Shown here piece after piece: positions 59,272 to 64,000 of a DNA stretch of 64,000 nt (its first letter is position 1; every line of letters starts with the position of its first letter). A program made the translations under genes and the position numbers. A model generated the notes under the pieces. The model was not told the DNA's origin and did no database searches. It saw nothing but the letters and a program-made list of their open reading frames with translations. Origin of the DNA: Streptomyces sp. CBMA29 (GTDB lineage Bacteria; Actinomycetota; Actinomycetes; Streptomycetales; Streptomycetaceae); assembly GCF_014596445.1 (NCBI RefSeq), contig NZ_MECL01000204.1, positions 1 through 64,000 on the forward strand. Direction: 5' to 3'.

Positions 59272-59305
59272 GCCGGGCGGCGCCCGTCGACGGGCGCCGC
59301 CCGGC
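59272..59305. repeat. 34-bp perfect palindrome between ligase and polymerase genes
   Basis: Positions 59272-59288 are the exact reverse complement of 59289-59305, centred on GTCGAC, with no loop and about 91 percent G+C. It lies in the 77-bp space between divergent genes, with the -10 box of the polymerase gene (TAGCGT, 59315-59320) just outside. It could form a cruciform, bind a dimeric regulator, or shield the two promoters. Confidence 0.85.
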
Positions 59306-59326
59306 CGTACGGCCTAGCGTGGTCGC

Positions 59327-60358
59327 ATGGCCGAGACGCTGGAACTGACCGTCGGCGAGCGGGCCGTCCGGGTGTCCCACCCGGACAAGGTCTACTTCCC
59401 GCGGCGCGGATTCACCAAGGCCGACCTGGTGAGGTACTACCTCAGCGTCGGCGACGGCATCCTGCGCGCGGTCAGGGACCGGCCGACCACGCTGGAGCGC
59501 TACATCCACGGCGTGGAGGGCGAGTCCTTCTTCCAGAAGCGGGCCCCGAAGAATCTGCCCGACTGGATCCCCACCGCCCGGATCGCCTTCCCCAGCGGCC
59601 GGTACGCCGACGAGATCTGCCCCACCGAGACCGCCGCCGTCCTGTGGGCCGCCAACCTCGGCACCTTCACCTTCCACCCCTGGCCGGTGCGCCGCGCCGA
59701 CACCGACCACCCCGACGAACTGCGCATCGACCTCGACCCGCAGCCCGGAACGGACTACGGCGACGCCGTGCGCGCGGCGCTCATGCTGCGCGAGGTGCTG
59801 GACGGACTCGGCCTGACCGGCTGGCCGAAGACCTCCGGCGGACGCGGCCTGCACGTCTTCGTACCGATCGCCCCGGAGTGGACCTTCACCCAGGTACGGC
59901 GCTCGGCCATCGCGATCGGCCGCGAGCTGGAGCGCCGCGCACCCGACCGGATCACCACCGCCTGGTGGAAGGAGGAGCGCGGCGAGCGGATCTTCGTCGA
60001 CTACAACCAGACCGCGCGCGACCGCACGATCGCCAGCGCCTACTCCGTACGGCCGTTCCCGCACGCCCCGGTCTCCGCGCCGCTGCGCTGGGACGAGGTG
60101 AGCAGCGCCGTGCCCGAGGACTTCGACCTGGGCACCATGCCGGGGCGGTTCGCGGAGGTCGGCGACGTGCACGCCGACATGGACGAGCACGCCTTCCGGC
60201 TGGACGCGGCGCTCGAACTGGCCGACAAGGACGAGCGCGAGCACGGTCTCGGCGACCTGCCCTACCCGCCGGAACACCCCAAGATGAAGGGCGAACCGAA
60301 GCGGGTGCAGCCGAGCCGCGCGAAGAAGACCGCGCCGAAGGACGACCAGGAGGCGTAG
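59327..60358 (+). CDS. LigD-type polymerase-domain protein (archaeo-eukaryotic primase fold)
   Basis: A 343-residue polymerase domain of non-homologous end joining, which fills or extends broken DNA ends with ribo- or deoxynucleotides. The conserved opening is VRVSHPDKVYFPRRGFTKADLVRYY. Metal-binding acidic residues are in LRIDLDPQPGTDY, the catalytic loop in TSGGRGLHVFVPI, and the third acidic residue in ERIFVDYNQTARDRTIASAYSVR. A basic tail ends the protein. TAGCGT six bases before ATG 59327 indicates a leaderless mRNA. The partner ligase is divergent. Confidence 0.92.
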   Translation: MAETLELTVGERAVRVSHPDKVYFPRRGFTKADLVRYYLSVGDGILRAVRDRPTTLERYIHGVEGESFFQKRAPKNLPDWIPTARIAFPSGRYADEICPTETAAVLWAANLGTFTFHPWPVRRADTDHPDELRIDLDPQPGTDYGDAVRAALMLREVLDGLGLTGWPKTSGGRGLHVFVPIAPEWTFTQVRRSAIAIGRELERRAPDRITTAWWKEERGERIFVDYNQTARDRTIASAYSVRPFPHAPVSAPLRWDEVSSAVPEDFDLGTMPGRFAEVGDVHADMDEHAFRLDAALELADKDEREHGLGDLPYPPEHPKMKGEPKRVQPSRAKKTAPKDDQEA

Positions 60359-60370
60359 CGCCCGCGCACC

Positions 60371-62203
60371 TCAGTCGAACGTCTCGACGTACTCCTCGGC
60401 CGGCCCCAGCTCCGGCCGGTCGCGCAGCTCGACGCGGTCGCCGAAACGCTCCAGCTCCAGCACCGTGACGGTGTTCTCGCCGGCCGTCAGCAGCGGCGCG
60501 GGCACATAGAGGGTGACCTGCGGGCCGATCTCCCAGTACCGGCCGAGCAGGGTGCCGTTCACCCATACGAAGCCCTTGCCGAAGCCGGGGAAGGCCAGGA
60601 AGGTGTCGGCCGGGGCGTCCGCCGTGAACCGGGCGGTCGCGAAACCCGCGTCGCCGCACGCCGGGGCGGCCGACGGCGCGCGCTCCACGTCGGCCGCGGT
60701 CCATTCGTCCAGCGGCAGTCCGTGGACCGACCAGTTGTGCACCAGGCGGCGCTCGACGCGGACCCCGCCGAGGATGCCCTTGCCTTGGCCGAGCAGCGGA
60801 CCGTAGTTGATCCGGCCCTGGTTCTCGACCAGGAGTTCCAGCAGTACGGGCTCGCCGGCGCCCTCGACGGTGAGCGAACCGGTCTCCCGGTCGAGCACAC
60901 CGGCGGGCGCGCCATCCACGAAGACCTGGGCGCGGTCGTGCAGCCCGTGCACGGTGATCTCCTGCGGGCCGCGCGGCAGACGGGGGCGGGCGCGGTAGAG
61001 CACCAGCCCCGAGGGCTGTTCCAGCTCCTCGAAGCTCAGCGGATGCGGGGACGCCACCGGTCGCGACAGCGCGGTGAGCGCGTCCAGCAGACCGGCGCCC
61101 CGGACCACGGGCAGCGAGCGTGCGGTGAGCGGCGGCGCGAGCGCGGGCAGCGGCCGGGAGGCTTCGGCCACGCCGGTCACCGCGAGCAGCCGGTCGCGCA
61201 GGGCGAAGAACTTCGGGCCGAGACCGCCGTGCTCGGCGACCGGCGCGTCCGAGTCGTAGCTGGTCACGGTCGGCTGGAGCCTGTCGCCGTCGTGGTTGGC
61301 GCCCGCCCACAGCCCGAAGTTGGTGCCGCCGTGCGCCATGTAGACACTCACCGAGCCGCCCTCGTCCAGGATCTCGGCGAGCGTGGCCTCGGCGCTGTCG
61401 ACGGTCCGGATGTGGTGCTTCTCGCCCCAGTGGTCGAACCAGCCGTTCCAGAACTCGGCGCAGACGAACGGCTCGCCCGCTCTGCGCGAGCGCAGCAGTT
61501 CGGCGGCCCGCGCGGCGTGGGACCCGAAGGTCGCCGTGGTCAGCGTGCCCGGCAGGGAGCCGCCGTCGAGCATCAGGTCGGTCGGCCCGTCCGCGGTGTA
61601 GAGCAGTTCGGTGATGCCCCGCTCCACCAGCGCGTCGCGCACCCACGCCACATAGCCGCGGTCGTCGCCGTAGCTGCCGTACTCGTTCTCCACCTGCACG
61701 GCGACCACCGGCCCGCCGCGGCCCGCCTGGAGCGCGGCGACGCGCGGGATCAACGCGTCGAACCAGCGCGCCACTTCGTCGAGGAAGGGCCGGTGCGAGG
61801 AGCGCGGCCGCATACCGGGCGTCCCGGTCAGCCACGCGGGCAGCCCGCCGTTGTCCCACTCGGCGCAGATGTACGGGCCAGGGCGCACGATCACGTCCAG
61901 GCGGGTGTCCCGCGCGAGCGCGACGAACCGCTCGATGTCGCGCGGGCCCTCGAAGGACGGCCGCCCCCGGCGGGGCTGGTGGAAATTCCACGGGACGTAC
62001 GTGTCCACGGTGTTGAGCCCCATGGCCGCCAGGCGTTCCAGCCGGTCGGCCCACTGCTCGGGGTGGACCCGGAAGTAGTGCAGCGACCCTGCCAGGACGC
62101 GGTGCGGCTGCCCGCCGCGCAGGAACGTGCCGTGCGGATACGACAGCAGGGGCGCGGGTCGGCCGTTGGCGTCCGCGGGTGCGGTGGTGGTCGGAAGGCT
62201 CAC
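60371..62203 (-). CDS. beta-galactosidase, glycoside hydrolase family 35
   Basis: A 610-residue GH35 enzyme. Seen are GSLHYFRVHPEQWADRL, NTVDTYVPWNFHQP, the acid/base Glu in VQVENEYGSYG and the nucleophile Glu in VCAEFWNGWFDHWG, then YMAHGGTNFG. Two C-terminal beta-domains with GFGKGFVWVNGTLLGRYW complete it. There is no signal peptide, so it acts inside the cell on imported galactosides. GTG 62203 is chosen over GTG 62221 because the promoter's -10 box (62212-62217) lies between them. It is divergent from a LacI regulator that probably represses it. Confidence 0.93.
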   Translation of the reverse strand: MSLPTTTAPADANGRPAPLLSYPHGTFLRGGQPHRVLAGSLHYFRVHPEQWADRLERLAAMGLNTVDTYVPWNFHQPRRGRPSFEGPRDIERFVALARDTRLDVIVRPGPYICAEWDNGGLPAWLTGTPGMRPRSSHRPFLDEVARWFDALIPRVAALQAGRGGPVVAVQVENEYGSYGDDRGYVAWVRDALVERGITELLYTADGPTDLMLDGGSLPGTLTTATFGSHAARAAELLRSRRAGEPFVCAEFWNGWFDHWGEKHHIRTVDSAEATLAEILDEGGSVSVYMAHGGTNFGLWAGANHDGDRLQPTVTSYDSDAPVAEHGGLGPKFFALRDRLLAVTGVAEASRPLPALAPPLTARSLPVVRGAGLLDALTALSRPVASPHPLSFEELEQPSGLVLYRARPRLPRGPQEITVHGLHDRAQVFVDGAPAGVLDRETGSLTVEGAGEPVLLELLVENQGRINYGPLLGQGKGILGGVRVERRLVHNWSVHGLPLDEWTAADVERAPSAAPACGDAGFATARFTADAPADTFLAFPGFGKGFVWVNGTLLGRYWEIGPQVTLYVPAPLLTAGENTVTVLELERFGDRVELRDRPELGPAEEYVETFD

Positions 62204-62211
62204 AGCACCGA

Positions 62212-62240
62212 ACTGTCGCACAGATTGTTATCGATGCCAA
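62212..62240 (-). promoter_or_regulatory. promoter of the GH35 gene with LacI-type operator
   Basis: On the minus strand TTGGCA (62235-62240), 17-base spacer, GACAGT (62212-62217), eight bases before GTG 62203. A 14-bp site (plus strand TGTTATCGATGCCA, 62226-62239) covers the -35 box and part of the spacer, and is identical to one at 63552-63565. Confidence 0.75.
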
Positions 62241-62347
62241 CGCGGTGCCTTCGGTCTGTCCGGGGCCGGACCACGAGCTGGAGAGCGCCCTCTTTGGGCG
62301 GGTGCGACCGCTATCATCGGCGGCAGCGGATCAGCCGGAAGGGACCC

Positions 62348-63376
62348 ATGAAGAACCAGAGCGCGCGCGACGCCTCCCGTCCGCCCGGCATGGCGGATGT
62401 CGCACGGGTCGCCGGGGTCTCCGCGCAGACCGTCTCGCGGGCACTGGCCGGTCACCCCAACGTGCAGGACAAGACCCGCGCCAAGGTGCTCGCGGCCGTC
62501 GACCAGCTCGGCTACCGCAGGAACAACGCGGCGCGCATGCTCTCCTCCGGCCGCAGCCGCACCATCGGCGTGGTCACCCTCCAGACCAGCTTCTACTCCC
62601 GCACCGCCCTCACCCTCGGTATCGAACGGGCCGCTCAGGAGGCCGGTTACGCGGTCAGCACCGCCACCACCGCGTCGCTGGACACCTCCGCCATCGAGAG
62701 CTCGATGCTGCGGCTGGCCGACCAGCACGTGGAAGGCGTCGTGCTGGCCGTGCCGCTGATCCACGTGAGCCGGCAGATCGAGCAGCTCACCAGCGCGGTG
62801 CCTACCATCACCGTTGACGGTTCGCGCACGTCGGCGACCGAAGTGGTCGCCGTCGACCAGTCGGCGGCGGCGCGGCTGGCCACCCGGCACCTGCTGGACC
62901 TGGGCCACGAGACGGTCTGGCACGTCGCGGGACCCGGCGAGTGGCTGGACGCGGCGAGCCGGTCGCAGGGCTGGCGCGCGGTGCTCGAAGCGGAGGGCAG
63001 GACGGTGCCGCCGGAGCTGAAGGGCGACTGGTCGCCCGCCTCCGGCTACCGCAACGGCCTCATCCTCGGCCGGATCCCCGACGTCACGGCGGTCTTCGTG
63101 GCCAGCGACGAGATGGCGTTCGGCGTGATCCGCGCCCTGCACGAACTGGGCCGCAGGGTGCCCGAGGACATCTCCGTCGTGGGTGTGGACGACATCGCGC
63201 TCGCCGAATACTGCTCGCCCTCGCTGACCACGGTGGCGCAGCCCTTCGCCGAGATGGGGGCGCTCGCGGTCTCCCACCTCATGCGGTACATCGCGGACCC
63301 GGACGCCACCTTGGAGCCGGCCTCGGTGGAGCCGACGCTGGTCGTCCGCGCCAGCACGGCGCCGGCCCGCCGCTGA
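62348..63376 (+). CDS. LacI-family transcriptional repressor
   Basis: A 342-residue LacI/GalR regulator. The DNA-binding domain starts with MADVARVAGVSAQTVSRALAGHP and ends in the hinge LGYRRNNAARMLSSGRSRT. The sugar-binding domain has the periplasmic-binding-protein fold with AVDQSAAARLATRHLLDLGH and the C-terminal VVGVDDIALAEYCSPSLTTVAQP. GGAAGGGA precedes ATG 62348. The -10 TATCAT (62312-62317) is clear. It is flanked by two identical operator-like sites, one before the GH35 gene and one before the following secreted protein, so it probably controls both in response to a galactoside. Confidence 0.93.
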   Translation: MKNQSARDASRPPGMADVARVAGVSAQTVSRALAGHPNVQDKTRAKVLAAVDQLGYRRNNAARMLSSGRSRTIGVVTLQTSFYSRTALTLGIERAAQEAGYAVSTATTASLDTSAIESSMLRLADQHVEGVVLAVPLIHVSRQIEQLTSAVPTITVDGSRTSATEVVAVDQSAAARLATRHLLDLGHETVWHVAGPGEWLDAASRSQGWRAVLEAEGRTVPPELKGDWSPASGYRNGLILGRIPDVTAVFVASDEMAFGVIRALHELGRRVPEDISVVGVDDIALAEYCSPSLTTVAQPFAEMGALAVSHLMRYIADPDATLEPASVEPTLVVRASTAPARR

Positions 63377-63424
63377 CGGCTCGCCGCTGACGGTCCGCCG
63401 GAGGGCGTCACCACGCGCGGGCGT

Positions 63425-63442
63425 ACGTACTCAGGTGTACGT
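63425..63442. terminator. palindrome after the LacI gene
   Basis: ACGTAC TCAGGT GTACGT lies 48 bp past the LacI stop. It is a weak terminator candidate or a protein-binding site in the 255-bp gap 63377-63631, which also contains the operator at 63552. Confidence 0.35.
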
Positions 63443-63551
63443 GCCCCCGTCGTACCTACCGCCGCCTGTCCGCGTTCCCGGACCGGATCGGCCCCACGGC
63501 CGCCCGATGTCGGCCGCTATCACCTGTTCAAGAAGCTCTGTCGGGCTCTGG

Positions 63552-63578
63552 TGTTATCGATGCCATCGCCGCTACAGT
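63552..63578 (+). promoter_or_regulatory. LacI-type operator and -10 box before the last gene
   Basis: TGTTATCGATGCCA (63552-63565), identical to 62226-62239, is followed by TACAGT (63573-63578). The operator sits where the -35 box and spacer would be. The -35 hexamer itself is poor, as expected for a regulated promoter. Confidence 0.65.
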
Positions 63579-63631
63579 CTCCACCACTCCCGACTCGCTC
63601 CCGGCTCTTCAAGGCCCTAGGTGGTACAGGA

Positions 63632-64000
63632 ATGACCTCGCGCTCGCCCCGATCACCCCACCGCGGAAGGTGGCGGCGGCAGCGGTCCGCGACCGCCGCC
63701 GCGCTGCTCGCCTCGCTCGCCCTGCTGTCGGTCGGCGTCACTCCGGCGCTCGCCGCCCCGCCGCGGGCGGCGGCCGACACGGCCGCCGCCGCGGGCACCC
63801 CGATCGACCCCGCCCAGTACACGCTGGTCCAGGCGGACTCCGAGTCGCCCGCCTACCCCGCGCCCCCGGCCCTGGACGGCACGGCGCTCGCCGCGTTCGA
63901 CAACGACCCGTCGACGCAGTGGACGGTCGCCTACGACGTGGTCGGCGGCGTCGGTGTCGCCAAGACCCCGATGCCGCACTGGATCACCCTCGACGTCGGC
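63632..64000 (+). CDS. secreted protein with N-terminal discoidin-like domain, cut by window end
   Basis: The frame runs from ATG 63632 without a stop to the window end, giving 123 residues. It has a long basic start, a hydrophobic core LLASLALLSVGVTPALA and a signal peptidase site near residue 41. Then a mature part includes LVQADSESPAYPAPPALDG, AAFDNDPSTQWTVAY and PMPHWITLDVG, the pattern of an F5/8 type C (CBM32-like) sugar-binding domain. Probably a secreted glycosidase acting on galactosides or related glycans under the upstream LacI regulator. The catalytic domain is outside the window. Confidence 0.75.
   Translation, partial: MTSRSPRSPHRGRWRRQRSATAAALLASLALLSVGVTPALAAPPRAAADTAAAAGTPIDPAQYTLVQADSESPAYPAPPALDGTALAAFDNDPSTQWTVAYDVVGGVGVAKTPMPHWITLDVG

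Noticed and set aside
60722..62347. Long plus-strand open frame that runs antisense to GH35 into the LacI gene.
   Set aside because: Only the part from 62348 matches a protein family. The upstream part mirrors the GH35 gene and has no ribosome-binding site.

Overview
The window is chromosomal DNA from a high-GC actinomycete, almost certainly a Streptomyces or close relative. Coding frames end nearly always in G or C. Start codons are often GTG or TTG. Several promoters place the transcription start on the start codon (leaderless mRNA). The families present are typical of the genus: a conservon-type roadblock protein, a DUF6397-like protein, secreted amylases with starch-binding modules, a LacI regulator beside a GH35 enzyme, and the LutABC cluster. 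I see no rRNA, tRNA, CRISPR array, insertion sequence, phage gene or polyketide/peptide synthase.

Layout. 1-4.8 kb: a doubtful short gene, an F420-type oxidoreductase, a DHA2 drug exporter with an NTF2-like protein, and an HTH/TPR-like regulator. 5.0-9.7 kb: a hypothetical protein, an APC permease and a copper amine oxidase, likely an amine-use pair. 9.8-15.3 kb: a fatty-acid-type operon (CoA-transferase/racemase, thiolase, FadB fusion) led by a leaderless promoter with a palindromic operator, then a convergent MerR regulator. 15.4-24.9 kb: M1 peptidase lipoprotein, macrodomain protein, desaturase, GNAT, Tex, secreted X-Pro peptidase, small membrane protein, NADAR protein. 24.9-34.1 kb: a modular secreted amylase, CoA-disulfide-reductase-like flavoprotein, a hypothetical protein, a gene remnant, methyltransferase, YnfA, roadblock and DUF6397-like proteins. 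34.0-42.1 kb: thioesterase II plus Ski2-like helicase, a YdjM-like membrane protein, and a heterodimeric ABC exporter. 42.4-47.6 kb: a second amylase, MscL, a MarR/ABC exporter pair and a DoxX-like protein. 47.6-53.4 kb: lutABC, a flavin monooxygenase, a second MarR and an NmrA-like protein. 53.6-56.7 kb: a GH3-like protein, ssuD behind a cysteine-containing leader peptide, and yjbQ. 56.9-64 kb: an orphan sugar-binding lipoprotein, split ligase and polymerase genes of LigD type, GH35 beta-galactosidase, its LacI neighbour, and a secreted discoidin-domain protein cut by the window end.

How parts work together. The two amylases share a promoter motif and probably one maltose-type repressor. The LacI regulator is flanked by two identical 14-bp sites, one at the GH35 promoter and one before the last gene, suggesting a small galactoside regulon. 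The MarR at 45 kb and its ABC exporter are transcribed from overlapping divergent promoters inside one palindrome. ssuD looks sulfur-controlled through translation of a small Cys-Cys peptide. The ABC exporter pair at 38-42 kb has complementary motif losses, leaving one complete ATPase site. The most unusual observations are the absence of a normal start codon for tex, a hairpin over the mscL ribosome-binding site with two alternative partners, and a 34-bp perfect palindrome between the divergent ligase and polymerase genes.
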